A program made the position numbers and the translations under genes. A model generated the notes under the pieces. The model had not been told where the DNA came from, ran no database searches, and saw only the letters and a list, made by a program, of their open reading frames with translations. From Planctomycetaceae bacterium (lineage in GTDB: Bacteria; Planctomycetota; Planctomycetia; Pirellulales; Pirellulaceae), in assembly GCA_002709045.1 (NCBI GenBank), contig PAPJ01000065.1, forward strand, positions 1 through 64,000: a DNA stretch of 64,000 bases. Direction: 5' to 3'. Numbering within the stretch: position 1 is the stretch's first letter; the number at the start of each line of letters is the position of its first letter. This document shows, piece after piece, positions 26,471-35,856 of this stretch.

Positions 26471-29400
26471 TTATTTAAATTCAATCGCATTTGGATTACC
26501 ACGACTCTTAAGAAATGCCAGCAAATCCAGCACTTCTTCCTGATTGAGTGTGTTAAGTAATTTTTCTGGCATCAATGATTGCTTCGAAGGAAACATTTCA
26601 TCGATGTCGTCTTTAGCAAGTGTTACTAACTTTGTTGCATCCACCGGATCGGTGAGCACAATAATTTCTTTTTCAGTTTCACTTGTCACGCGTCCGGCCA
26701 GAACCTGACCATTTACAGTGACGATATTCATCGCTCGATACTGGTCAGAAATAACTTTACTGGGATGGATAATTGCCTCAGCCAGATCTTTATTACTAAA
26801 ACGACCGGCAGCATTGCTAAGATCCGGGCCCGTCGAACCGCCCGCGCCGTCAAATCGGTGACAGGAAAGGCACTTTGCCGCTGCGAACATCTTCTTACCG
26901 TTTTCAAAATTACGTCCACTAAGTCCTTGGTTAGACATAGTAATTACTTCCTGCAGATTCCAGATCTTACCAGGCCCTGCAGCTTTCGGAAGATCTTCTT
27001 CTTTTGGAGGGATAAACACAGCTTCACCAGCAAGCAACTTCCGTTCATCGTCAGACATATTCGCCAGTGCTTCACTCTGAATATTCTTTAAGAAGCCGGT
27101 ATAACTAGCACCGCCCGAACGCTCATTCGCACCAACAAACCACTGGAGATATTCTTTCCGCTGTTCAAAGGTCCAACCATAACGCAAATTTCGCAAAGCA
27201 TAAGCGTAGTGAATCTTCTGAATTTCCGGTCGATTATTAAGCATCGCTGCAATCGTGCCGCCATAACCTTTGTTCCGCGTTAGTAAATCACTTACTTTTT
27301 CCCCCGCGGTCACTTCATCAGCAGCCATCAGTTTCAATGTTTTACCGGCAATTGTTGGCGAATTAAGATAAACCAACAGGCTCACCAGTTCACGATCTAA
27401 ATCTATTTCTGAGGCCGGGAATTTATCATCCAGTTGAGCCACGACCTTCCCGGCGGTCTCAACATCCGGTGCTCCCAGACGAATAAACACCAGCGAATAG
27501 GCTCGCAATAAGTCCAGTTTCTGTTGTTTTTCAAGCTTGTCATAATTCACTGTTAACAAGGCATTCACCGCTCTGATTTGCCATGATTCATCTCCCTGCC
27601 GAGCAATCGCCATAATCCCATTGATCAAACCGCGCGGGTCGTCTAACGCAATTACTTCACTTGCCCACTGATCGACCGGCTGAAACTCCAGAGCAATACG
27701 AGCAGCATACCGAATGTGCCGATCTTCATGTCCCAGATTGGCCATCGCTTTCTTGACAGCACCACCGGCCTGCTTGCCATGAAATGCTTCTAATGATCGT
27801 CGCAATTGACGCAGTTCAGCAAATTTACGATCACGGCCATCAACTGCAGCCGTGGAATCCTGACCGATGTAAGTAACTCGAAATAATGCCGACTGCGTAC
27901 CACGGCCACCAACGCTGAAGTACAACGCGCCATCGGGACCCACCGCGGCATCCGTTAAAGGAAGCGGTGAGCGGGAAAGAAATTCTTCACGTGTTGCCTT
28001 ATAGCTGGCACCATCAGCTTCTGTATGCACGATATACATCGTACCGAAGGTCCAGTCCAGACAATAGAAACCATGCTGGTATTTAGCAGGGAATTTCGCT
28101 CCGTAACCAAAGCAGGCGCCGACAGGCGAACCTGGTCCTATATCCACAGCCTGCGGCAAACTATCCCCATAGTATGCTGGCCATTTGCCAGTTCCACTTC
28201 GCCAGCCAAATTCACTGCCGCTGGTTGCATGAACCACCCGTGTAGGGCGATACCAGGGTGTTCCCATATCCCATTCCATGTCAGCATCGTAAGCAAAGAT
28301 CTCACCATCAGCATTGAAATCAAAGTCATAAGGATTACGATAGCCAATTGAAAACATTTCCCACTCTTTGCCCTGGGCATTAGTACGAGCAATCCATCCG
28401 CCGGGTGCCAGTTTACCAGCGGCGTGACCGCGAGCATCCCATTGCCTTGGAAGCAGATGATCTTCAGACCAATTTCTCGGAATCGTACTACTGCTAAAAC
28501 CAGTGGGCGGATCTGTGTGGTTGCCGGCAATCACATAAATTGTCTTACCGTCAGGTCCCAGACGTACCGCATGCGGCCCGTGTTCTCCACCACCACGAAA
28601 CTCAGCCAATTTTTCCATTTTGTCAAATTGATCGTCACCGTTTGTATCCTGCAGACGATAGAAACCACTTCCTGGCCCGCCATTGACGGAAACATAAAGT
28701 GAATCGAATGCATAGAGCATCCCCTGAGCACTCGACAACCCGATACTCAATTTCTCAACACTGGTTGGTTCCTCGCTGCCGATTTTAGGAACCGTGATAC
28801 GGTAGAGACCTTTCCCGCCCTGATCCGAGGCAATCAATCGACCTTTATCATCAAAGGCAATCGATACCCATGAGCCCTGTTCACCCTTAGGTACCGTATA
28901 TAATTCCTCAACTTGAAATCCTGCCGGCAACTGAAAGACACCGTTGGGTACAGCACTCTGCAAGCCAACACTGGAACCGGCATTGCCGCTAAGAACATTC
29001 CCCCAGGGTGCACGCCCCAACTCGCCAAGCTCGACGGCTGCCGTAATTTGATCCGGCTTGTCCTTCTTGGCGACAGACCAACTGGCGTCACTAACGATAT
29101 AAGAAACTTTACCCTGCTTGTCCTTGAAGCCAATTTTGACAACCAGACCTGCAACTGATCCTTCATTGTTACATTCAAATCTAAACTTATTGGCACCCGG
29201 ATTCAGATACTTCTGAATGCTCAAATGGGAAGCTGATTCCCAGCTTTCATCGGTCAGGACTTTCTTTCCATTGATACTGAGAACCATCGAGTTATCACAG
29301 GACGCCGATAGCGATGCGTTAACACTATTGCTATCGATTGTTTTGGTAACAACAATCTGATCGTTATTGAAAGAATCTTTAGCACGCCAAATCCACTGAG

Positions 29401-29593
29401 GTTTAGGCCCTGCTTTCATATCAATTTCCGGAGACTGCTTCTCAGGAACTGAGATCACAACCTTACCATCATCACCTCGCACTACTGACTCGGCCACAAC
29501 AGGCGTTTGTTGTGAAACCCCTGTATCCTGAGCTGAAGACATCATTGGTAACGTAAACAATAGCAAACCAATAATTACAGTTTTTCTTTTCAT
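26471..29593 (-). CDS. PVC-type propeller / HEAT / cytochrome c protein
   Basis: A 1040-residue exported redox protein of the kind annotated in planctomycetes as membrane-bound dehydrogenase or PVC-type heme-binding CxxCH protein. The ATG at 29593 starts a signal peptide (MKRKTVIIGLLLFTLPMMSSA). Then come a jelly-roll-like domain (about 50-190), a sugar-dehydrogenase-like propeller (about 215-590, HGPHAVRLGPDGKTIYVIAGN, IGYRNPYDFDFN), alpha-helical HEAT-like repeats (about 600-830) and a C-terminal cytochrome c domain with CLSCH near 909 and GPDLSNAAGRFS. Substrate unknown. It probably forms an operon with the downstream sulfatase and perhaps the upstream lactonase-like gene. Confidence 0.9.
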   Translation of the reverse strand: MKRKTVIIGLLLFTLPMMSSAQDTGVSQQTPVVAESVVRGDDGKVVISVPEKQSPEIDMKAGPKPQWIWRAKDSFNNDQIVVTKTIDSNSVNASLSASCDNSMVLSINGKKVLTDESWESASHLSIQKYLNPGANKFRFECNNEGSVAGLVVKIGFKDKQGKVSYIVSDASWSVAKKDKPDQITAAVELGELGRAPWGNVLSGNAGSSVGLQSAVPNGVFQLPAGFQVEELYTVPKGEQGSWVSIAFDDKGRLIASDQGGKGLYRITVPKIGSEEPTSVEKLSIGLSSAQGMLYAFDSLYVSVNGGPGSGFYRLQDTNGDDQFDKMEKLAEFRGGGEHGPHAVRLGPDGKTIYVIAGNHTDPPTGFSSSTIPRNWSEDHLLPRQWDARGHAAGKLAPGGWIARTNAQGKEWEMFSIGYRNPYDFDFNADGEIFAYDADMEWDMGTPWYRPTRVVHATSGSEFGWRSGTGKWPAYYGDSLPQAVDIGPGSPVGACFGYGAKFPAKYQHGFYCLDWTFGTMYIVHTEADGASYKATREEFLSRSPLPLTDAAVGPDGALYFSVGGRGTQSALFRVTYIGQDSTAAVDGRDRKFAELRQLRRSLEAFHGKQAGGAVKKAMANLGHEDRHIRYAARIALEFQPVDQWASEVIALDDPRGLINGIMAIARQGDESWQIRAVNALLTVNYDKLEKQQKLDLLRAYSLVFIRLGAPDVETAGKVVAQLDDKFPASEIDLDRELVSLLVYLNSPTIAGKTLKLMAADEVTAGEKVSDLLTRNKGYGGTIAAMLNNRPEIQKIHYAYALRNLRYGWTFEQRKEYLQWFVGANERSGGASYTGFLKNIQSEALANMSDDERKLLAGEAVFIPPKEEDLPKAAGPGKIWNLQEVITMSNQGLSGRNFENGKKMFAAAKCLSCHRFDGAGGSTGPDLSNAAGRFSNKDLAEAIIHPSKVISDQYRAMNIVTVNGQVLAGRVTSETEKEIIVLTDPVDATKLVTLAKDDIDEMFPSKQSLMPEKLLNTLNQEEVLDLLAFLKSRGNPNAIEFK

Positions 29594-29693
29594 TATACGA
29601 CTTTCTTTTTGCAGGGAATCAAGCAAGACTGCCCCCTGTCGGGCCTGCTGAATAGGAGACCTGACTAAATAGATAAGTTGGGACGGTGACGAG

Positions 29694-30710
29694 CTATTTT
29701 CGAGCTGTTACCGGAAGCCAGCCTTTGTTTTTAGTGCGAATACTGTAAAGTGTCCCACCAGCTGTAATGTACAACGTTTTTAAATCAGAACCACCAAACG
29801 TACAGTTTGTAACCTCATCCTTAGGTACAGCAATAAAATCAATGTGCTTCCCTTTCGAGTTGAAAACATAAATTCCACCTTTGAACTGATTAGTTTCAAA
29901 TTCTCCGTCATCCTTGTTCAAACCGCCGGCAACATACAGGTTTCCTTTTGAATCCTGCACCATCCCGTCAGGACCACGACCATCGCCCCAGTCGAAAATA
30001 ACTTCCTTGGTATCAACAAGAACGCCACCACAACATGACATCCGTTCAAACCGGAACAGTGCACGTTCTCCGCCTTTGTTATTATTATTATTACCGGCGA
30101 CCCATAGATAATTCTGGTCTTTTGAAACCAGCACGCCGTTGGGACGGTCCACCGCATGGACAATCTCAATAGTCACGGACCCTTCGGCATCAATCATATA
30201 AACACCTTCCACAGGTTTTCCATCTAAATCTTTTTGGGGCAGGTTTTCATAAGGGCCATATTTAGGGTCAGAGAAGTAAATGCGGCCTTGATCGTCTACC
30301 GTGATATCATTGGGCTGATTGTATGGAACATCATTATATTTGTCCGTCAACACTGTCTTGCTGCCATCTTTTTCAATTCGAATCACCCGTTGCTTACTGG
30401 GCTGACAACAAAGCAAACGCCCCTCTGCATCCCACAACAATCCATTCGTACCAAGATCTTTGAGATATACTTTAGGCTCACCTCGATTCGGATCTTCAAC
30501 GTCGTGTATATAAACACTCCCAAAACTTGAAACCAATCCAACTTCAGGATTCCAGGCAGGACCTTCGCCAGCTCCGATCTCACTAACAAGCTGTAATTCT
30601 GCGCCCTTTTGCCAGACGCTTTTCTGAGCCATTGCCGGCATTGTCATTGATACCCACACTGCAATGAACAATGTCATCCGGGCGATTAATCCAACAGCGT
30701 TATATTTCAT
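29694..30710 (-). CDS. Secreted SMP-30/gluconolactonase-like protein
   Basis: A six-bladed propeller of the SGL family that hydrolyses sugar lactones or related esters, metal-dependent. Signal peptide at about 1-28 (ending AMA-QK). Family motifs include GEGPAWNPE near residue 50, NQPNDITVDDQGRIYFSDPKYG, DRPNGVLVSKD, and PDGMVQDSKGNLYVAG. The start is the ATG at 30710, which has AAAGGA ahead of it; a TTG just upstream would only add one residue. A hairpin terminator separates it from the preceding DUF1501 gene. A lactonase next to a sugar dehydrogenase-like protein would fit oxidation of a sugar to a lactone and its hydrolysis (inference). Confidence 0.88.
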   Translation of the reverse strand: MKYNAVGLIARMTLFIAVWVSMTMPAMAQKSVWQKGAELQLVSEIGAGEGPAWNPEVGLVSSFGSVYIHDVEDPNRGEPKVYLKDLGTNGLLWDAEGRLLCCQPSKQRVIRIEKDGSKTVLTDKYNDVPYNQPNDITVDDQGRIYFSDPKYGPYENLPQKDLDGKPVEGVYMIDAEGSVTIEIVHAVDRPNGVLVSKDQNYLWVAGNNNNNKGGERALFRFERMSCCGGVLVDTKEVIFDWGDGRGPDGMVQDSKGNLYVAGGLNKDDGEFETNQFKGGIYVFNSKGKHIDFIAVPKDEVTNCTFGGSDLKTLYITAGGTLYSIRTKNKGWLPVTARK

Positions 30711-30748
30711 CAAACAAATCCTTTACATTTTTAGGGGCAACGTAGAAA

Positions 30749-30783
30749 AACCGCGGCGTTGAGCAAAGATTTGCGCCGCGGTT
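30749..30783 (-). terminator. Rho-independent terminator after the DUF1501 gene
   Basis: Two perfectly complementary 10-base arms (AACCGCGGCG and CGCCGCGGTT) around a 15-base loop. On the minus strand the second arm runs into TTT, giving a five-T run, directly downstream of the DUF1501 stop at 30802. This is the best terminator in the window. Confidence 0.85.
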
Positions 30784-30801
30784 ATTATCTTAACAAATAA
30801 C

Positions 30802-32088
30802 TTAACCAACTATTTGTTTAATAGGTGTTCCACCATTAGAAATATTGAAGGGACGACCAGTAGGCGAAAAAATTTCTTCTTCATAGGGCAGATCAATAGC
30901 CTTAGCGATTGTGGCATTAAAATCCTGCACTGAAACAGATTGGTCTTCCACATAAAATGCCTCGCTATCTGTTTGGCCATAAACCTGTCCACCCTTTATT
31001 CCAGCTCCTGCCAATACAGTTGAAAACGCAGCCGGATGATGGTCACGCCCGACATTGACGTTGACATTTGGCTTCCGGCCAAATTCCGTCCCAATGACTA
31101 ACAGCGTATTCTTCAGCATTCCCTTTTGCTTCAGATCCTGAAGCAATGATCCAACCGCATTATCCAACTCAGGTCCTTTATTGGCCATGGACTCAAACAC
31201 TCCCCGATGCATATCCCAGCCACCTGAGATAACCTCAACAAAGCGAACACCACTTTCGATCAGACGGCGAGCCAGCAGACATCCCTGCCCCAGTCGGTTA
31301 CGTCCATATTTATCACGAACTGAATCTTCTTCCTGATTAAGATCAAAGGCTTTCAGGCCTTCACTTTTCATCAGGCTAACGGCCTCACGATAGAGATCGT
31401 CATAACCATTTACCTGCTGGTTATTCTTGGCAAGCCCGCGGAAGTTTTTATCAAATGTAGCCGACAATGCCAAGCGACGATTAAAGTGAGGCTCTTTGAG
31501 GTAAGCCGGCATCTTCACATTCTGCAACCCCTGATTTGGATCACCGACTGGAACCGCAGCGTACCTGGCTCCCAAATAGCCCGGGCCTCCCGCTTTACCT
31601 CCGATTGAAACGGAGGCCGGCAACTGCTTGCTAATCCGACCATCCAGACGCTGAACCCAGGAAGCCAGAACAGGATGTGAGGTGGTTGCAATCTCCTTAT
31701 AGCTTGTCCGCATCAAATATTGTCCCGGGCCATGAGCACCTGTCTCCTGACTCATTCCACGAATCACAGCCAACTCATTACTAAAACCGGCAAGCTTCTT
31801 CATATGTTCGCCAAATTTGATCCCGGGCGTTTTGGTATTAATAACCTTAGTGTCCCCCTGTACTTTACTGCCAGGCTTGGGATCAAACGTATCCACATGG
31901 CTCATCGCACCGGTCATAAACAAATAAATCACCTGTTTCTTACCAGTCGGACTGACATTTTTTGTATTGTCCAACGCCTGCACTGTGGCGGGGGCAACGG
32001 TCACGCCCAGAAGCGAACTGGCAACATGGCTCATGAAGCTACGTCGATCAACTTCGTTCATCTTGCTGAGAACATTTCTATCAAACAT
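30802..32088 (-). CDS. DUF1501 protein with Tat-type signal
   Basis: Second gene of a DUF1549/DUF1553 + DUF1501 module on the minus strand, 41 bases after its partner. Twin-arginine signal DRRSFMSHVASSLLG near residue 14. The core has GAMSHVDTFDPKPGSKVQG, GCLLARRLIESGVRFVEV, and EFGRKP...GRDHHPAAF near the C-terminus. It is of the shorter subtype that lacks the FKQYGE...KWVSD segment and resembles the solitary DUF1501 proteins at 45190 and 55263. The partner here lacks the PSCyt1 domain, so subtype and partner architecture change together. 428 residues; function unknown. Confidence 0.9.
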   Translation of the reverse strand: MFDRNVLSKMNEVDRRSFMSHVASSLLGVTVAPATVQALDNTKNVSPTGKKQVIYLFMTGAMSHVDTFDPKPGSKVQGDTKVINTKTPGIKFGEHMKKLAGFSNELAVIRGMSQETGAHGPGQYLMRTSYKEIATTSHPVLASWVQRLDGRISKQLPASVSIGGKAGGPGYLGARYAAVPVGDPNQGLQNVKMPAYLKEPHFNRRLALSATFDKNFRGLAKNNQQVNGYDDLYREAVSLMKSEGLKAFDLNQEEDSVRDKYGRNRLGQGCLLARRLIESGVRFVEVISGGWDMHRGVFESMANKGPELDNAVGSLLQDLKQKGMLKNTLLVIGTEFGRKPNVNVNVGRDHHPAAFSTVLAGAGIKGGQVYGQTDSEAFYVEDQSVSVQDFNATIAKAIDLPYEEEIFSPTGRPFNISNGGTPIKQIVG

Positions 32089-32129
32089 ATCTTTTAAAAC
32101 CTCTCGAAGGACGAGCTTTGAATTTTTAC

Positions 32130-34040
32130 CTACTGGACAAACAGAAATTCACGCGTGTTAAGTAAGGCCCAAATTACATTCCCCATTCCCGCAGCCTGAT
32201 TTTCCTGAATCTCTTTATGACAGGCCACCCGTTCCTGATCGGAGGGCATACGTCCAAGGATACTTAAAAAGACCACGGTGAGGCGGTCATTGGGACGAGC
32301 CGTCATCACTTCCCGATGAACGACCGAACCGGCTTCCAGCATGATGTGTGTAATCGGACCGTTAAACAATGCAAGCAACTGAGGAACCGTTCCTTCTGTT
32401 GAACCATCGCCGATAATTTCGCGGTCACTCTGTCCAAACTGACGCAGGAAGTGTCCAGCGGGTAGCGGCTGTGGCAATTCCGAAGCGCGGCGTAACACGA
32501 GCCCTCGATATGTATGGCGACGGTTATGTTCACGCTTGGCTTTGTCAGCTACGTCATAGGCTGCCACTTTGGATTTGATGTCATCAATGCTCATACCCGG
32601 TTCCGCCTTCACAGCTGACAGAAATGGATTATCGTTAGGTCGCAGATACTTCTCCGAATTATTGATCGTTAGCACAAGTACACTATCCCACACCTGTTCT
32701 GCAGTCATACGACGCAGCACCGGCCCCTGGAAATGATACGGTTTTGAGAAGTCTAAATCGTCATATGTGACCGAACGCTGATAGGCCTTGGTGTTGTAGA
32801 CGATTCGCAGAAATTCCTTCATGTCGTAGTTAAGCCGCTTCATCTCAGCGATGAGGAATTTCTCCAACTCAGCATTAGATGCCTTTGTGTAATCGGTCAT
32901 GTCATCGACAGGCTCAAACAAACCAATCCCAAAGGCCTGCTTCCACAACCGGTTAACAATTGTTCGCGTAAACCGTGGGTTCTGGCGAGATGTCATCCAA
33001 TGAGCATAAATCTGACGGCGCGACGCACCTTCGGGAAGCACGGGCTTCTTACCGAAAAGTATTTCCGGTAAGACGACCTGATTAGGCTTTGCATCGTCGT
33101 AGACATAATCATGAGGAAATTTAAGATTAGCGCCGGTTTCCATTACCGCATAACGATTCCACCGCTCGATCTGACGTATTCGATTGGCTTCGCGACTACG
33201 CTCGCCAACCTCTTCCGTATATTTCCTGAGATTAACCTGCGCGAATTCTTTTCGCGGCAACTGAGTTCTCATCCCCCCCTCAAAGGCAGCAAGTTGATAA
33301 AACTCTTTCTGCGTCCATTTATCAAATGGATGGTCATGACATTGAGCACAACCAATGCGCGTGCCAAGAAATACGCGGACGGTATTATTGAGGTGGTCCA
33401 GGGGCATCCCGACATCACGCAATCGATAACCAACAGCCGGGTTTTCAAACACCTGTCCGTCGGCCATGAGCATCTGCCGAACCATCACATCGTACGGTTT
33501 GTTTTGACGCAGATTACGTTTCACCCAATCGGCCCATGGGCGAATATAAGTATTGTTGGTGGATTTATCGACAATACGCCAGGTGTCAGCCCAGTAGTTG
33601 AACATGTGGCTCGAGTAACCAACCGAGCCAAGCAGAAAATCAATTAACACCTCTCGCTTATTCTCAATGTTGGAACTCACAAACAGGTAGGCTTCTCTGC
33701 CTGTTGGAATCTGTCCGGTAATATCCAGATAGACACGGCGTACGAAACGCGCGTCATCAATTTCCGGATTCGGAGGCAAATCTTCGGCCCTCAGTTTGGC
33801 ATCAATCAGAACATCAATTGCCTTTGCACTCTCGCGAACTTTTACTCGTTGGTCAGCCTTGACAGGCTTGACCGGAAGATTCACATTTGGCGCCGAGTTA
33901 AATGCCGCTGGCAACTTTGATTTAATCTCATTCGACTTTGGTGCGGGTTTCTTCTTGACTGCACCGGCAGGCTTGTTTTGAGACCGCACATCTGACACAC
34001 CACCGAAAAGAACTAAACCAATAATCAATGCTCGTAACAT
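32130..34040 (-). CDS. Exported DUF1549-DUF1553 protein without PSCyt1 domain
   Basis: A 636-residue relative of the other DUF1549/DUF1553 proteins. A signal peptide (about 1-20) is followed by a Lys/Pro/Val-rich linker (20-75) instead of the N-terminal cytochrome domain. DUF1549 (about 75-270) keeps one heme-type motif, CAQCHDHPFDKW (231-235 for the CxxCH). DUF1553 follows to the NTREFLFVQ end. AAGAGG lies before the ATG. It is the first gene of the module with the DUF1501 gene at 30802-32088. With a single CxxCH it would hold one heme rather than two. Function unknown. Confidence 0.9.
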   Translation of the reverse strand: MLRALIIGLVLFGGVSDVRSQNKPAGAVKKKPAPKSNEIKSKLPAAFNSAPNVNLPVKPVKADQRVKVRESAKAIDVLIDAKLRAEDLPPNPEIDDARFVRRVYLDITGQIPTGREAYLFVSSNIENKREVLIDFLLGSVGYSSHMFNYWADTWRIVDKSTNNTYIRPWADWVKRNLRQNKPYDVMVRQMLMADGQVFENPAVGYRLRDVGMPLDHLNNTVRVFLGTRIGCAQCHDHPFDKWTQKEFYQLAAFEGGMRTQLPRKEFAQVNLRKYTEEVGERSREANRIRQIERWNRYAVMETGANLKFPHDYVYDDAKPNQVVLPEILFGKKPVLPEGASRRQIYAHWMTSRQNPRFTRTIVNRLWKQAFGIGLFEPVDDMTDYTKASNAELEKFLIAEMKRLNYDMKEFLRIVYNTKAYQRSVTYDDLDFSKPYHFQGPVLRRMTAEQVWDSVLVLTINNSEKYLRPNDNPFLSAVKAEPGMSIDDIKSKVAAYDVADKAKREHNRRHTYRGLVLRRASELPQPLPAGHFLRQFGQSDREIIGDGSTEGTVPQLLALFNGPITHIMLEAGSVVHREVMTARPNDRLTVVFLSILGRMPSDQERVACHKEIQENQAAGMGNVIWALLNTREFLFVQ

Positions 34041-34108
34041 TTAATAATGCCTCTTTGCATCTCTACAGATATAAGAAAAGTGGAAAGCGATGATCCGTCC
34101 TTAGCTAT

Positions 34109-34114
34109 ATTATA
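34109..34114 (-). promoter_or_regulatory. Candidate -10 box for the DUF1549/DUF1553 module
   Basis: A perfect TATAAT on the minus strand, about 70 bases before the module's first start codon, with TTTATA at 16-base spacing as a weak -35. It lies inside a 13-base inverted repeat (GCTATA-T-TATAGC, 34104-34116) that could bind a regulator. Confidence 0.35.
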
Positions 34115-34154
34115 GCGCCGCAACCCTAAATATAAACACCAATTGATCTACGAA

Positions 34155-35279
34155 TTAAAAAGCAGCCTTTAGCACTTCAGCCACACCATCCTCTGTAACC
34201 TCACGTGGATTTGTAAGGCTACAATGATCGGCTACTGCCAAAGCCTCAATCCCAACCAGATCACTGTTTTCCACTCCCATCGCAGACAAGGATAAAGGTA
34301 ATTCCATTGAATCACTGTAATTGGTCAGCTCCTGAGCCAGGCCAACGACACCGCCGGCAATGCCCAGCAGACTACAAATTTTATCGAGTGCCAATCTACA
34401 GTCAGCCTCATTAAATCGCAGCACGTGAGGCATAAGTACTGAATTCAACGTTCCATGATGCAGGGACCGTGTTTTTAGAGCACCAAGTGGATGACTGATT
34501 GAGTGTACAAGCCCCAGGCCTTTCTGAAAAGAAAGTGCACCCTGCATCGCACACATCATCATTTCACTACGAGCGGCAATATCATACGGGTTCTCAAACG
34601 CGGTCTTGAGGTTTTCCCAACCACGTCTCAAACCGTCTAATGCTATCCCTTCAGCCACTGGATTATAGACCCGACTAATCGCCGTCTCGATACAATGACT
34701 TAGTGCATCCATGCCGGTTGCTGCAGTTAGGGTCGGAGGCAGATTAAGGGTCAGTTCCGGATCTGCTATCGACCAGTTGGGGATAATATGAGGACTAATA
34801 ATCGCAAGTTTCTGGCCACTGGCCATCGTCACCAAAGAACCACGTCCCACTTCCGTACCGGTACCGGCTGTTGTTGGAATAGCAATCAATGGAGGCATAT
34901 TGGAAGTGATCCGTTGCAGGCCGCCTCGTATATATGCAGCCTCTTCCAATTTCATCTCATGCGTCGCCAAAATCCCCATGGCTTTAGCAGCGTCAATTGG
35001 CGAACCGCCTCCTAAGGCTATAAATCCATCACAGCCCGACTCACGAAACACCTCCAATCCGGCATGCACCGAGTTTTCTGTAGGGTTGGATTGAATGTCG
35101 GCGAATACACTCGGCTGCTCCAGACCTAACCGGCTTACAAAACCAAGTTCCACAAGCGGTTGATCCGTGACAACCAAAGGACGAGTAATGCCAACATTTG
35201 CCATTACCTCCGGCAAATCGGCAAGAGCACCAACTCCAAATTGAACTTTCGTCAGATAACTTATTGTGGGGGATTGCAT
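34155..35279 (-). CDS. Iron-containing alcohol dehydrogenase
   Basis: A group III (Fe-ADH) NAD(P)-dependent alcohol dehydrogenase, 374 residues, cytoplasmic. The nucleotide-binding GGGSPIDAAKA and TTAGTGTE are present. Metal ligands appear in MDALSHCIETAIS and in the VHSISHPLGA...LHHGTLNSVL segment. AGGAAG precedes the ATG. An SSADH-like aldehyde dehydrogenase lies 580 bases away on the same strand, so the substrate may be 4-hydroxybutyrate or a similar hydroxyacid (inference from context only). Divergent from the OsmC gene. Confidence 0.9.
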   Translation of the reverse strand: MQSPTISYLTKVQFGVGALADLPEVMANVGITRPLVVTDQPLVELGFVSRLGLEQPSVFADIQSNPTENSVHAGLEVFRESGCDGFIALGGGSPIDAAKAMGILATHEMKLEEAAYIRGGLQRITSNMPPLIAIPTTAGTGTEVGRGSLVTMASGQKLAIISPHIIPNWSIADPELTLNLPPTLTAATGMDALSHCIETAISRVYNPVAEGIALDGLRRGWENLKTAFENPYDIAARSEMMMCAMQGALSFQKGLGLVHSISHPLGALKTRSLHHGTLNSVLMPHVLRFNEADCRLALDKICSLLGIAGGVVGLAQELTNYSDSMELPLSLSAMGVENSDLVGIEALAVADHCSLTNPREVTEDGVAEVLKAAF

Positions 35280-35350
35280 AATCGCTTCCTGTCATGGTAC
35301 TAATCAACGTTATTATTATTCTTGCATATCTGAGCAACAATGAGACCGGC

Positions 35351-35854
35351 ATGGACCTAGAAACTTTACGTAATCGACAGGCACCACTTAAACAACAATA
35401 TGCTGACGATCCTGCATCGGGTGTCATCACGATGACGGTTACCGGGCAGATCGACCAAACCGGACTCGCAATCGATGTACCAACCCATAGCGGAACAATC
35501 AAAGCCGGACTTCATCAGGCAGCTGGCGGCGATGGTGCCACGGCATGCTCCGGTGATATGTTACTGGAAGCATTAGTTGGTTGTGCCGGCGTGACACTTT
35601 CGGCCGTGGCAACCGCCATGGGCATTCAAATAACAAACGGTACTATTTCGGCAGAAGGTGATCTTGATTTCAAAGGGACACTTGGAGTTAACCGGGAATC
35701 GCCGGTGGGGTTCAAGCATATCCGGTTGTTATTCGACCTTCAGACTGACGCCGAATCCGGCGCCGTTGAAAAACTAATCTCACTTACCGAAAGATACTGT
35801 GTAATCTATCAGACTCTGGTTAATCCCAATCAGATCGAATCATCACTGCGGTAA
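35351..35854 (+). CDS. OsmC/Ohr-family protein
   Basis: A thiol-based peroxidase-like protein of the OsmC superfamily. I choose the ATG at 35351 (MDLETLRNR) over an upstream ATG at 35294 because the extra 19 residues are hydrophobic and unlike the family, and they would crowd the divergent promoter of the dehydrogenase. The conserved cysteines are seen in LLEALVGCAGVTL and ERYCVIYQTL, the pair that reduces organic hydroperoxides. Length is 167 residues. It ends two bases before the 3' end of the aldehyde dehydrogenase gene. Confidence 0.88.
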   Translation: MDLETLRNRQAPLKQQYADDPASGVITMTVTGQIDQTGLAIDVPTHSGTIKAGLHQAAGGDGATACSGDMLLEALVGCAGVTLSAVATAMGIQITNGTISAEGDLDFKGTLGVNRESPVGFKHIRLLFDLQTDAESGAVEKLISLTERYCVIYQTLVNPNQIESSLR

Positions 35855-35856
35855 TA

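Noticed and set aside
29587..29594. TATAAT overlapping the start codon of the PVC-type heme protein gene
   Set aside because: A -10 box at this place would start transcription inside the coding region; chance match in AT-rich sequence.
33111..33647. Plus-strand open frame of 178 codons
   Set aside because: Antisense shadow of the DUF1549 region at 32130-34040; composition is unlike a real protein.
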